64,000 nt of DNA, taken from positions 55,431 through 119,430 of the forward strand of contig JAQFVV010001064.1 of assembly GCA_028023455.1 (NCBI GenBank), written 5' to 3'. The translations under genes and the position numbers were made by a program. Below the pieces are notes generated by a model, which was given only the letters and a program-made list of their open reading frames with translations, was not told where the DNA came from and searched no databases. Shown here one piece after another: positions 48,981 to 61,424 of the stretch. Each line of letters begins with the position of its first letter. The stretch's first letter is position 1. Source of the stretch: Epiperipatus broadwayi (taxonomy: Eukaryota; Onychophora; Udeonychophora; Euonychophora; Peripatidae).

Positions 48981-49168
48981 ATTATTTTGTTTATAATTAA
49001 AGAATTATTTCTAATGTTTCTAGGGTTGTATCCATAACTAGTATATAACTTTATAAATTTCTCTTTTTGCAAAGTAGCTATCTTCCTATCTGTGTTATAT
49101 TTATCATTTTTGTTTTTAAAATTTTTAATAACTGCCATTTTTTGAATCCATGCCTGTTGCGAATCCAT
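48950..49168 (-). pseudogene. Penelope-like RT thumb / linker region
   Basis: Reads MDSQQAWIQKMAVIKNFKNK then KEKFIKLYTSYGYNPRNI, the basic thumb and linker between RT and endonuclease in Penelope-like elements. It is frame-shifted relative to both neighbours (short overlap at 48950-48980). Confidence 0.7.
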
Positions 49169-49182
49169 AGAAATTATTTTCC

Positions 49183-49674
49183 TTAATTTATCTCTTTAAT
49201 GAAGTGTTTTAATTTAATTATAATATTATCATCTATCTCTATCTCTACATCTAAATATTTTATTTTAACATCAATTTCTATAATTGTAAATTTTATATTA
49301 TCCATATTATTATTAAGTTCATTGTATGTTTTCTTTATAGCTCTTTTATTACCAATTATTAATATATCATCAACATATCTAAAGTAATGTATTATATCTT
49401 GATTTTCTATTCTACTATTAACAATTTTCATTTCCATTTCATTGATGAATATTGATGACATTAATCCACTAATTGCACACCCCATTACCCACTTCTTATG
49501 TATACTCCAATATTCACTATTATATTTAAAATACAAACTATTATGTATCAAAATTAAACCTTTTTCAATAATATTAATTACCTCAATATCATTAATATGC
49601 ATATATAAATTCTGTATTAATATTTCTATACTTTTTGTTCTTGGAATGTTAGGATACATCTTTTCAATATCCAT
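49183..49674 (-). pseudogene. Penelope-like reverse transcriptase palm
   Basis: Motif A is MDIEKMYPNIP. Then come a helical region, GCAISGLMSSIFINEMEM (motif B) and HYFRYVDDILII (motif C, catalytic YVDD), followed by FTIIEIDVKIKYLDVEIEI (motif D/E region, 'LDV...I' as in Penelope and telomerase-related RTs). The fragment begins exactly at motif A, so the fingers are lost. It would copy element RNA from a primer made by the linked endonuclease. Plus-strand frames here are antisense shadows. Confidence 0.9.
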
Positions 49675-49690
49675 TACAAATATACTTTAA

Positions 49691-52484
49691 AGGAAATAAA
49701 AAGATAATCATATAAAAAAATTTATATGTGCTTCTTTTTAAAACTAAAATGGGGGAAAGAATGAGTCGATTTATAAAACTTTTTCATTGACATCAGTATA
49801 ACTATAGCAATTTTCTGTATTCATACCTTAAGCAATTTCTGGTAGCATCTCTCTAATAAAAAATGTATTATACAACAAATAAAAATAAAATTTTAGAATT
49901 ATTACTTACAACAAAATTTTACATTTCATTATACAAATACCATTTTTCATTTTAACAAAAATTAAACAATCCTCATCCTATTTTCAATATATTACACTGG
50001 AAATATATTTTATACATATTTTCTTAGTATAATATCTTACAAATAAAAATAACAAATGTATTTGAAATATTAAACAATGCAGTAACAAAAATGAAGCATA
50101 TAACTTTATCCAAACTATACGTTTTATTGTTTATATATTCATCTTCCTTTTTAAAATGAATAATGCCAATTTACAATTTTATAATACAATTAATAATAAA
50201 TGATTTTATATTAATATTATTGTTGTCATAGAAACACAATTCAATGTTTCATAAGTTAACATATTCACTATCAAAAAATAAAATAAAAAATATAAAAAAA
50301 TATAACTGATATCATACCACATACTGAAACTCATTTCAAATTTTAGTAGAAGCAACTTATATATCCATATATATATATATATTGTAATGGTATATGCTGT
50401 TACATTAAGTTAAAATTAGAATAAATTTTTTTTTAAGTTCGTAAATAAAAAACTAAAAGCTAAAATTAAAGAGTTGTTCAATGTATGTATATATATATTC
50501 ACACAGATGCAAAACTTTAAAAGTATTTTTTTTAAATAAAAAAGAGTATTTGAACATACCTTTTTATAAAAAAGTACAAGATCTAAAGATAAAATATTTT
50601 TATAAATGAAAATGATTGTTTTATAAATTAAACGAAAAGCAAACTAGCCCTTGGGGCTCTTATATAAAAAAGTCAGATGAAATATAGATAAGAGAACAAA
50701 AATAAATTAGATGTCCAATAGAAGCAGCAATGAAGGCTCGGACTGTAATGAAAATTTGGAACAGGAAACCATTGTTCAGTGAATTCGGATGATCGGTATA
50801 AAAGGAAAAATATTGAAATTACGAACAGTTCCAGCTTGATTTTTTTTGAGGGGCATGATAAGATGCACTTTTCACTCTCTCTTTTATTTCAAATAAAATG
50901 ACTGATGAATTATGAATGGTACTATTGCAGACCTCGAATCATATGGATTCTGCAATGAAATAGTACCAGGATTGAACCAGGTCAGGCCACCTCCAGAACA
51001 ACAGACCAATCTTCAAATAAAGTCATTATGGGAATTGGCACCAGGAACTGAGATTCTTCTACTGTAAAACATGAACTGTAAAATTTAAAAGTAATTAAGA
51101 ACTTTCATTAAGATTTGAGAAGCTTTTAATATTCAGCTAACCTAAATTTTAAAATGAACTTTTATCTCACTGTTAAGTTTTCAAATTAATTATTAATATT
51201 TAATTTTTATACATATGAGTTTGTTAAAAATCATTTCCATTTTTTTAAAATTAATATTTATTGTATAAATTATTTAAATGCATTAAATTTAAGTTGGGTA
51301 TAGATGCTTGCATAGATTCGTTAATGTTTAATTATGTTTTTATTTTCATATTTGATTAAAATATATAGACATTCAGTAAATAATGATACCTTACATTGAG
51401 TATCTAAAATGTATTTATTCAGATGTCTTTTAAGTCATTGGTGTCAATGTGGCATCTTATGATGAATGCCATTGGGTTTCTTGTAAATTTCCCTCTGCAA
51501 TTCCATCAATGACTTTATATTTTGATCATTTATGTTTATTTTGAAATGTTTTTAACTGTGTAATCTATGTAGCCAATATATACTCAATATTAAAAAACAA
51601 ACTTTTATAAAATTGATCTGTGTGAACTTATATAAATGTTAAATTTAAATCAGGCATGAATGGCTAAATAGATTTGTAAAGTTATATTAATTAATTAAGA
51701 GAGGGTTAATCTTAGGTTATTTGTTTCATAGTTAGATTGGGTCAATGGATTGGATATATTGGTGTAATTAGTAAATGTAGTATGAGGTTCGCTATGTGCA
51801 AGATCACATTATACACCGCATACCCCCTTTTTGCCTATGGAAGGGGATAGTAAGATGGAAAATGCAGTCTTTTCCTATGGATTTCTTTTATTGTTCTTCT
51901 TGCCAGACAGATATAGAATTCCTGTACTGGATGAGAGTCAATGTCTTTGTTAACCATGCTGTTCAGATGTACATTCCTGACAGTATGGTATTGGTGCTGT
52001 TGTATTTCATGCTGCATTGAATACATCAATGTATCAGATGGATTGACATCGGTTTGACTGTGAACTTTTGGCCTAAGGTTAAATAAGGGATAGAATATTT
52101 TCTTTTCAAATGCAATCTATGTAGTTTATTCATACTCAACAATTTAAAAAAAATAGTATTAAATTCATCTGTGTGGATGGTTGAAAATTTAAAATAATAA
52201 TTTAAATTTAAAACTTAATATTAAAATCTAAAATAATAAATATTATTCCTCAAATTTTAAATGATTATATATGTGCATTAATAAATGTTATTTGTGTGTT
52301 AATTACTGGCAGTGGCTTTTATTTTTTTTATATTGAAGATATATTTTAAATAATTTATATTTTATAAATCTCTGCATCTCACTGAGCTAGTGGCATTAAG
52401 CTAATGGTCAGAATAAAATATATATAAAAATGTTTTTTTCATAACTTACATAATCTGCCTACTATATAAAATTTCCAGGTTCAA
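49691..52484. other. AT-rich DNA with a tRNA-like fragment and a more complex island
   Basis: 50927-51065 has a B-box-like string on the minus strand (GGTTCAATCCTGG) and an inverted ggtactattgcaga/tctgcaa pair, suggesting a SINE relic. 51790-52060 is a higher-complexity island open on both strands (75 and 64 codons) that I do not recognise. The rest is plain AT-rich DNA. Confidence 0.4.
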
Positions 52485-52537
52485 ATGCCTGGTGGAACCC
52501 TGTATGGCAGATACGGTAAGACTGCAACTTCCACTAT

Positions 52538-53366
52538 TCATCCAACCATTATAATTGGTGCCCAATCAAACTGCTCCATGGTTTCTTCAACTTTTATTTT
52601 ATATTCTTCCAACTTATTCTTATCATTCACTCTCCATCCGCATCTTTCACTATTATTTCTACCTTTATTTCTATCCTCCATCACATTACTAACCATTTCT
52701 ATCACAGTAAAATTATGATCACTATTACATACTCTCTCTCCATTATCAAACACCCCAATTTTTCGTATTTTATTCATTCCCTTTTTCTCTACCAATACAT
52801 AATCTATTGTGTGAAATACATTATTCCTAGACCATGTGTATTGTCCCTCATACATATTTGATAAATTCCCAATGCTCAAATTTACTCTTTGACAAAATTC
52901 CTTCAAAAACTGACCATTCTTATTATCTACATCATCAATTTCTTCAATATGACCATTCATATCCCCTATAACCATTATTCTCTTCCCCTTTTCTTTAAAA
53001 ATTTGTATATCCTTAACTAGGCATTCATATATACTACTATTCCACTCCATTACAGTTTGACTATCTCCAGTAGCTATATTCACCACAGCCACCATCCACT
53101 CTTGTCTACCCAACCTTATTTCAAATCACAAATGCTCTTGACATTTAACAATATTTAAATATTTCCTCGATATAACACCTATACCCCCAGCTCTTTTTTT
53201 CTTTTTCTTTTCTGTTTACACCCTGACATACCACCTCTTCCAAAATAGGTTCTTCTTCTTCTCTTAGATGAGTTTCCACTACTGCTAATACCTCCAGCTC
53301 TTCATTTTCAATTGCTTTATTTAATTCCAGCCACTTTTCTGGTCTCCTACCACCTTGCATATTCAA
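52538..53366 (-). pseudogene. LINE endonuclease (EEP fold)
   Basis: Two frames on the minus strand. 53145-53366 opens NMQGGRRPEKWLELNKAI with EVLAVVETHL (catalytic E block). 52538-53113 continues with VVNIATGDSQTVMEWN, RIMVIGDMNGHIEE (GDxN block), YTWSR...HTIDYVLV and CNSDHNFTVIEM (catalytic SDH). A frameshift lies at about 53114-53144. The domain would nick target DNA. The RT that should follow is not present on this strand. Confidence 0.85.
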
Positions 53367-53590
53367 AACCCAATTTTAACAATTTCTTCTTTCCTAACTA
53401 TTCTTTTATAAATTCTTCTGATTCTTTCTTCTCCATTACGTTTATAACAAACTTTCTTACCATTAATCTTACAAAACCATTCCCTCTCCACATATACACT
53501 TATATCTAAATCAACCATCTTTTGCTTATTTCTTATATCCCTCCTTCATCTTGTTTTTGATAATATTACAATTTAAAAGCCCACCCCCCT

Positions 53591-54375
53591 TTAAAAGTTT
53601 CCCAAATTATATTCTTTAAATATCAAACTCCCTAAAACTTCACTTCCTTGTTTTCCTAAGTGCAATCTATCTTTACTATACAACTCCCTCTTTCCAATAA
53701 ACCAATTCCATACATCCACAAACACAACATTATTTCTCACACACAATTTTTTCACTCTCTCATTTATAGAACATGTTCTATCTAACAAATACCTCTTATC
53801 AAATCTTGGTAATACTCCAACTACCCCTACTCTTCTTTTAATCTCCCTCAAATTTCTAATCAATTCTACATACTCATCCATTATTCTCTCTGATGGCTCT
53901 AACAAATTATTAGACCCTACTATAACATATAATCTCTACTACCTAGCTTTTTTACTTTATCTGTCACATTCCTAATATTTGTTCCAGGCATACATACTGT
54001 AACATACCTGCTTCTATTTTTCCTTGCAATTATATCTCCACATTTTCTTATTAGTGAATCTCCTTTCAACACTGTCTCATAATCTACTTTCTCTACTCCA
54101 TCTGTAACCTTGTCTACCATCTTCTGAACCTCCTTATCCATTTCTTCCTTATCATTTCTACTCAATAATTCCTTTATCTCCTCACACTTTGTCTCTAATA
54201 ATTTTAATTTTATTTCTACATCCTTCACTTCTTCCTCTATCTTACTTATTCTCTGTGTAACCATCTCCATTGCATTACTACTTTCTCCACCCATATCTCC
54301 TGTCACTCCATTAAAACCATATTCTGTCCTATCTTCCTTAACTACATTTTGCTCCCTCTCCTCTGACTTTCTCAA
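53591..54375 (-). pseudogene. LINE ORF1 with coiled coil and SGNH (GDSL) esterase domain
   Basis: The N-terminal half has a heptad-rich coiled coil (ISKIEEEVKDVEIKLKLLE and on), then VLKGDSLIRKCGD: the GDSL serine block. A one-base frameshift at about 53915 leads to VGSNNLLEPSERIMDEY (the Gx(S/N)N block). The end has DRLHLGKQGSEVLG, the DxxH catalytic block. Esterase-bearing ORF1 proteins occur in CR1/L2-type LINEs and may bind membranes or RNA complexes; their role is not settled. All three catalytic blocks are visible, but the frame is broken. Confidence 0.85.
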
Positions 54376-54509
54376 TGTATTTAAGTGCCCCCTATCAGTT
54401 CAATGTGAAAATAAGATAGTAGATATTACATGAAATAGTTTATTTCTATGTATATTCTTGTTATGTAATGTACAGTATATTAATCAGTGAGTTTTATTTA
54501 TGAAATAAA

Positions 54510-54890
54510 GCAAATCTCATCTGCTTTAAAATGTATGGATACACAAATTAAAAATATTAGACATTTATTAATTGAATGTAAATGCTTGAAAACAGAAAGG
54601 GTACATATAATGAAGTTATGGAAGAATAAATATGAAAAAAGTGATTATACAGAAAGTGAATAATTGATTTTTATGCTGGGTTTGGGAAAAGATAAAGGGA
54701 ATTTGGATATAAAGGCTATAGAGTTGACAAAGATTATATTGTGGAAATGGGATGGAGCAGAATGTGGGAAAACTTGGAGTGGGGAATGGAAAATTAAGTG
54801 GCTAACAGGTTTATCTGGGCATATTTGCTGAGATATTCTTGACTTCATTTAAGGAGAAGCCAAATACATCGCATTACATCATCATTTCAT
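54510..54890 (+). pseudogene. LINE 3' end with zinc-knuckle-like C-terminus
   Basis: The plus strand encodes IRHLLIECKCLKTERVHIMK (H-x-x-x-E-C-x-C knuckle block) and then 'MLGLGKDKGNLDIKAIELTK' and WLTGLSGH. It ends in the family tail (gagatattcttgacttcatt, aaggagaagcc, catcgcattacatcatc). A minus-strand frame over the same bases is a shadow. Confidence 0.75.
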
Positions 54891-56879
54891 AGATAGTTTC
54901 CTTGTCATTAACATATTTTATTGTTAAATAATATGTTTCTGTTTGTAGAAAAAATCCCCAATAAACTTTGGGATATTCAGTGAAATATTATCAAGAGAAA
55001 TATTATTTCTACACAAAGTCTATTTCTTTGCAGTGGATTCCTGTTGTGTGATATACTTCTTCATCAGATATCATAAGAATATTTCTTCATAAAAAACATT
55101 TGGACTTGTCTTAGATGAAGAAATCATACCATTTCATTGGACATTGACACTACATAACTGAATGAAAGGTACTTACTTTTGCTTTGAAATTAAAAATGTA
55201 GTTGTAAAAGATTCCTTAAAGTTTATATCAAGTTCTAAACATTGAGATGCTAAAATTAAAGTTTACTAATAGAAAGGTGAACAATGGATCAGTGATGATT
55301 AAGTGGAATCCCTGGATCATGGTATCCTTTTATTTAGTTATGCTAATTGCCTGTGGGCCAAGAACTAAACATATATACATGCACACATATACATACAAAC
55401 ATAAAAAATAAATATATTTATACTATAATATATTATATAATATATTTATATTTATACTGTCTATAGCACTACGATTGTTACCTCTTTTATAAATTACTAA
55501 AAGTGGATAAAAACTTTGTCCACTGTACATCATATGAACATGAAATTGAGATATTTGATGTCTCTATTCTTCAGAAAAGCATGGATTGTTTGCAAAATGC
55601 ATGGGTATTGAAAGAATATAATATGATGTTTTATGGTGTAAAAACAAAAATACCAAAACACATATACAAACATAGCTAATTTATATTACAATAACATCAA
55701 ATAATAAACAGTAATAATACAGAAATTTAAGCAGAAGCACTTTGATTACATTATAATGATTATCAAAACATTTACTAGGCAAGAATCAGTTGTCATGTGG
55801 TGTAAGGGATTGTTATTTATTAGACAATCATTAAATTGATTTATAATAACTGTCTCTTTAATTTTTTTTCTTTTTATAATGTCTTACTTCATGAAGCATT
55901 TTATATGTTCTGAATCAATTTCTATATTATTATTGTTTTTTCAAAATTTTAATAAATTTTTTTCTGAACAATATAATTTAAAATAAATACATACAAAATG
56001 AATATGGAGAAAAGTTTTATTTAAATCTAACAGCATATTATGTTTAGCATGCTTTCAACTGCCTGAGCTGAAATCCCAAGTCGTATATACAATTGGATAC
56101 AACAACATAAACTGACATGCAGTTTATTATGGACGATGGCTTGCAATTTATCTACAAGAATCACACAGCAAAAATACCAATATAATTGAACTAAAATGAA
56201 CATGAAGATTAAATATATTTTTTTGAGCCCAAGTCTAAACTTGACCCCAGCTTTGAACCTACATCTGTCAGCATCATCTGCTCTGAAGCAAATAATGCTA
56301 CAAGTAAAGTTAAAGAGGCATGGAATATTGTCAACAACTTACATGCAATAAATAAAAAAAGAATTCTGTGTTCTCTTTCAAAAAAAGTGGTTCATTTAAA
56401 TGAACATATTTACATCCTTATTCAAATTTTGTGCAAATCTCCTATCTTGTTTATTTTTTGATAAATATCACAAATTATTTGGACATCTATTGTTGTGAAT
56501 ATAACTACATGGAAGTCAAAAGCATGCTAAATGTGATGTGATATTAGATTAAATAAACATTTTCTCTATATACATTTTGTATGTATTTATTATGAATTAT
56601 TACTGTTTATTATTTACCTTCTTATAATTTCAAAATATTACATATTAAACAGTCACTCAAAAATGAATATGGCCAAACAAACCACCACCGAAAGAAAGCA
56701 AGGAGAAGGAGAGAGAAAGAAAAAAAAACTATTTTGCAAATGAGTTTTTCAGTGACTATGCAAACGTATCTGTTATCCACAAATACTTCTACATATAGAT
56801 CATGATAACCCAATTTTCTGGTCACTTGTTAATCTATGTATTTCCTCAGCAGAAAATTTTTCTTTCTGAAATGTTTCAA
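54891..56879. other. AT-rich DNA without recognised features
   Basis: Possible decayed MITE D piece at 55470-55560 (attactaaaagtggataaaa). No gene. Confidence 0.45.
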
Positions 56880-58140
56880 CACCATATCTAATTATAGCGT
56901 ATTATTTTCTCTGCCATAACTTTCTAGGAAATAATTAGCATTGGACTTCTTTAGAAAATTGTTAAAATAATCCTTATAATGTAGATGGAATCTACATCTC
57001 CTAAAAATGCCATGTTCAAGTTCAGCATAAACCACTCTTTTTAGACATCGTTCATTGAACATTCATGTCACATGTCCAATCCAACAAAGATGTGATTTTA
57101 CAATAGTGGATATAATAATATCATATCTTGCAATATAAAAAAAATCGTATTTATTGGATTTATGATTTTGCCAAGGTAATATTCAAATTTTATGGAATAT
57201 TCTTAAATGAAATATTTCTAATACTTTTATATTATATTGATAGACACACCCATACAATACATTAGGTAAACTAACAGCTTTATATATAATTAACTTAGTT
57301 GCAGTAATTATTTCCCTGTAATGAAATACTCTACCTTTAACTTGTTAAAGGAAGCAGCATATTGGAGTCTGCTTTGGATGTCAACAAGCAACTCCACCCT
57401 TCTACTTGTAAGACTACCAAGGTATTTAAACTTGTTTGCATTCTCAAGTTGATAACCAAGCTGAAAGTTGTTGAGGATTTTTCTTTCATCACTGATTGAA
57501 GAACTTGCGATTTTTGAATATGAATTAATAAACTGAGATCTTAATACATTGCATTCAAAACATTAAGAACATTCTGCAAATTGACTTTTGAACTGGCAAA
57601 AAGAACTCAATCATCAATGAAGAATCCAAGAAGATGAAATTCTTGTTTTTGCTTTTAATCAAATCAAATTTAAGATTCCTTCAAACCTGTATTGTATCTA
57701 GATCCTCCTCTGATTAAGTCACCTATAAACAATTTCAAAAACCACTGTCATAAAAAATTGAAAGCAAAGTTGGAGCAAGGACACATCCTTGTTTAATGCC
57801 AGTTTTCATTTCAAATGTCTAATTTTCCACCTGTAATAATAAACTTCCTTTCATTCCATTATGTATAAGCTGTAAAGCATGAGCACATTTTGATGGACAA
57901 CCAAAATTATTTCAAATATTGCAACAGAATTATCCCATTAAATGAATCACATGCTTTTACCAAATCAATAAAAGCAATATGTAAATGATTTCTTTGTTCC
58001 TGGTACATTTTTAATTTGCCTGGCAACAAAAATCATATCTGTAGCAAGTTTTTGATTCTCTAAAGTCACACTGAGTCCTTGGCAAGCATTCATCCAGGAA
58101 TATTGGAGTCACAAATTCTGCGCACATAGTTAAAAAATGG
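56880..58140 (-). pseudogene. decayed LINE reverse transcriptase (second non-RTE type)
   Basis: Minus strand, many stops. Recognisable in order: a SFNGIILLQYL / AIAFIDLVKACDS region (motif A-like), 'GIKQGCVLAPTL'-like block (57770-57830), NVLNV/FINSYSKIASSSISDERK, then NKFKYLGSLTSRRVELLVDIQ and AVSLPNVLYG. The 56.9-57.1 kb end resembles a post-RT 'WIGHV...ERCLKRVVYAELEHG' block. The RT family differs from the RTE copies; an exact clade is not assigned. Very old and inactive. Confidence 0.65.
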
Positions 58141-59099
58141 AAATGTTATCCAAAGACCATAAGATGTCCAATGGCATGAGAGGTTTACAACAATCGAGCC
58201 CTATAATAACCCACATGACCAAAATAAACATGGAGCCAGTAAAGACTGTTTATATTGGAAGCAATGCCTAATCCTTAATGAACCAATATTCTTTTAATGG
58301 GTACTTTATTACATATCAAATACACACATATATTTATTTACTTCAAAAAAATACTGTGTTAATCACTTTTAGGAGATAAATACCTATTCCATTTAAATGC
58401 CATGAATAGATTAAAGTGATATAGGAATGTATGTGTGTCCAATGTAATAAAAGTGCATGTGAGTGTACATATATGTGTCTATAATCAATATTAAAACATC
58501 ATAGATTTTTCTTTGCCTTTTTTTTTATTATCAGAAATCAATCTTTTCTAACCTGAGTTAGATAAATTCTTTTCCCGCGAGCTTTTTTTCTTTTTGAATA
58601 ATATGCAGAATTAAGAAAGTGCATAGGAAAGAAGGAAAACAGATAAAATTATAAAATAAAATATCCCAGTAAAAAGTATAATATTTTCTATTAAAATTTA
58701 AAAAAAAGAAATCAAGTTCTTATATAAAAGAGTTTGCACAAATTTGTCGTATTATATGATAGTTTAAAAATAAATCATAAAAATTTAAGACATCCTGTTA
58801 TAATTAATATTAAAACTCGCACACTTAATATAACTCACGAGTAGTAAAAATATACACATATTTTATATTATTTCTAATGGATGCATTTTTCATGTGGTAT
58901 TAAAATATCCACTAAGACGTAACTTTTTATATCACTTATTTCTTATGCTTCAACTTCTATGAGCACAGGATATCTACAGGATACTTTTAGAAAATATGTA
59001 TATAATATGGGCATGCTATACAGTAAAATAAAATAAACCAATGAGAATATTATAATATATATTATAATTGTCATAAACTTTATTATAAATATTTCTAGT
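58141..59099. other. AT-rich DNA without recognised features
   Basis: Nothing supportable. Confidence 0.5.
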
Positions 59100-60255
59100 G
59101 ATATCCATTGATGGAGCCACTATCTAATACCAAAGTAGATTATCAAAGAAATTGCTTGGATGAATGGGAAAATGAGAGACTAATAAAGAAATGATCAGTG
59201 TTTTCATATAATAAATATGATGTAGCAAGAAATATACGGAAGTGAGTGGCAGTAGCAGGGTTAACTTATGGTAATAATGCATTGTATTAGCAAAGAGGTA
59301 TTAGATTACTTAGAAAAAATACAAAGATGAGTAGGAAGACATGCATTAGATGCAGATGTAAGAACAGCAAAGGAGGTAATTCAAGGAGAAATGGAATGGT
59401 CAAGTTTTTATATGAGAGATGCAAAAAGTAAAATGAAAATGTTCAATAGATAGCAATTTATGGATAATAAGAGAATAGCCAAAATAGTATTTAATTTGGT
59501 TACAAGTAAAGGACAGGCAACAAGATGGGTGAGAAAGGTAGTATGGTATGCAGAAGATTTGGATAATGACTTTATGTCAGTATACTTGTACAAAAGGTGG
59601 GATAATTGTATTAGGAAGATTGTTGAGTGTTATAGTGGCAAAGAATGTGATAGAAGAATAAATGCATTAATAAAAAAATAGGGAGTTGGGAAGATGGAGA
59701 ATTACTATGGAGAGTAAAAAGAATTTAAATATATATATAGAAGTAAACAGAATATTGGATGTGAGTTAATTTATGATAATAGCAAGGAAAGTAGTTTACT
59801 GTTTAAGGCTTGAACAGGATCATTAGCAATAAAGGAATCTACACACAAATGAAAAAATGTGGGTGATTTAGTCTGCAAGTTATGTAAGGAAGTCACCAAA
59901 AATATTAGGCATCTCTAATTGAATGTAGATGCTTACAATCAGAAAGGGTACAAATAATGAAACCATGGGAGAATAAATATAAGCAAAGTGATTATACAAA
60001 AAGTGGGTTCATGGTTTTTTATGCTGGATTTGAAAAAAAGATAAAGAGAATCTAGGTATAAAGGCTATAGAGTGGGCAAAGATGATATTGGGGTAATAGA
60101 ATGGATCAGGATAAAGAAGAATATGCAAAAAACTTAGGGTGTGGAATGTAAAGGAAAGGTAAGGTGGATTAACAGGTTTCTCTGGACATAGTGATTGAGA
60201 GATTCCTGACTTTGATAAAGGAGAAGCTATAGCACATCACATCACATCACAGATA
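59100..60255 (+). pseudogene. CR1-like LINE 3' fragment (SGNH-ORF1 family)
   Basis: Plus strand, 5'-truncated. Reading across frameshifts: VAVAGLTYGNNAL, VGRHALDADVRTAKEV, IQGEMEWSSFYMRDAKSKMK, then the open block 59460-59681 (NKRIAKIVFNLVTSKGQATR, YKRWDNCIRKIVECYSGK) and the knuckle region. This is the conserved region after the RT in the family. It ends with gagagattcctgactttgat, aaggagaagc and (CATCA)n at 60236-60252. Confidence 0.8.
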
Positions 60256-60354
60256 TCACTCAAAACATTGGGTAATCTACTAACTGTTGTCTTTGTGGGT
60301 TATTATTAACAACTGTTTGTATTTGGAAAAGTTTAAATAAAGTTTAAAATTTTC
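60256..60354. other. short AT-rich gap
   Basis: No feature. Confidence 0.5.
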
Positions 60355-60480
60355 TAGACATTCAACATTAAATGAGAGATGATGGGAATAGTCCAACATA
60401 TTATCACATTAAACATTATCATCACAAACCTTCAAAAATACACTAAGTACTTAGTATAGACCCAATGCTATGTTGTTATT
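60355..60480 (+). repeat. dispersed repeat shared with about 7.56 kb
   Basis: Shares agacattcaac, gggaatagtccaa and catcacaaaccttc with 7556-7760 in opposite orientation. Family unidentified. Confidence 0.5.
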
Positions 60481-60994
60481 TTTCGAGTTACATATATTAC
60501 TTGTTTAGATAGAAACAAAAAATAAAAACCCAAACTGAAATATTTTAACAACTCACCTAAACATCTTGAGCAAACTAAATTGTATGAAATTTAAGTATTT
60601 TAAAAATATTAATATTTTAGAAAGTTTTTTTAAATAAGTGAATTATTTAAAAAAAAATACAACCCAATTTAAATTCAAATATTAGTACTTCTATAGATAA
60701 TAATAGTTAAAAGTTCACTTTTTTATTAACGAGTTAATAAATGAAAGCCTTGTCAGGACTCAATATTCTCCTAAAATATTAATAATAATATTAATATCAT
60801 CTATATTTTTTATTACTTTATACAAGGCTTTTTTACAGTCTGCAATCGGCTTTGACAGTTTTGATTGCCCCGGTGGTCTTGTTCAGAACTTCTACTTAAT
60901 ATTTGGAAATATAAGTGGAGGTTCTGAGGGAGATTTCTGGGGTGGTCCAGAAAGTCAGGGTGGACTGTGGATTGTGGGAGGGCATTGTATAAGG
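60481..60994. other. AT-rich DNA then a G-rich stretch
   Basis: 60860-60990 is unusually G-rich for the window (ggtggtccagaaagtcaggg) but encodes nothing recognised. No gene. Confidence 0.4.
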
Positions 60995-61110
60995 CAGTGT
61001 TTTTTAAACTGTGGGTTGTGACCCATTTGGGCTCACAAAGTGAAAAGTGGGGGGTGCGAACATTTAAGTCAGATACATGAATTTAAAGAAATATTAGTCA
61101 CAATCCCTTC
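60995..61110 (+). mobile_element. hAT-type transposon left end
   Basis: CAGTGTTTTTTAAACTGTGG followed by gttgtgacccatttgggctc is the widespread hAT terminal pattern. The opposite end was not found before the LINE at 61.4 kb. Confidence 0.55.
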
Positions 61111-61424
61111 ATTATCTTTAATTTAATATATTATGTTTTCTGTACAGTACAATTATAAAACCGTAATGATGGCCAAGTTGAGCTGTAAACTATATTTACA
61201 TATTGAAAAATAACACTTAATGTATCATAATAGTAGTGTTGCACTGCAATTACAACATATAAGTTATTTTAGAATCAAAATATATGCTGTGGTGGCAATA
61301 ATAAGATTAGTGCCACTGTGATTATATAATCAGGTTGGAAAGTCAGCTCCTTTTGCATACAGTAAGCAAAATTGTGCCAAAGATGGCCAAGAAATGGTGC
61401 ACTGAGATCTTCTGCTGTTTAGTA

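Larger units (their letters stand above)
48481..49690 (-). mobile_element. Penelope-like retroelement, 5'-truncated
   Basis: The minus strand contains, in order, a reverse transcriptase palm (49183-49674), a linker (48950-49168) and a GIY-YIG endonuclease (48501-48980), the architecture unique to Penelope-like elements. The RT fingers upstream of the MDIEKMYPNIP motif are missing. Frames break between the parts. No hammerhead-like end was found downstream. Confidence 0.9.
52530..54890. mobile_element. CR1-like LINE with SGNH ORF1, 5' part inverted
   Basis: The left portion (52530-54380) is the element's 5' half on the minus strand: ORF1, then endonuclease. The right portion (about 54510-54890) is the 3' end on the plus strand with the family's C-terminal zinc-knuckle block and (CATCA)-type tail. 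Reverse transcriptase is missing between them. This is the arrangement left by twin priming during LINE insertion. The 3' end matches copies at 45.1, 59.1-60.25 and 61.4-62.2 kb. Confidence 0.75.

Noticed and set aside
48501-49674. Telomerase reverse transcriptase
   Set aside because: The linked GIY-YIG domain and motif spacing identify a Penelope-like element instead.
50937-51064. Open frame GTIADLESYGF...LLL after an acceptor-like tattgcag
   Set aside because: It overlaps an inverted pair and a tRNA B-box-like string on the other strand, more like a SINE relic; no donor and no recognised protein.
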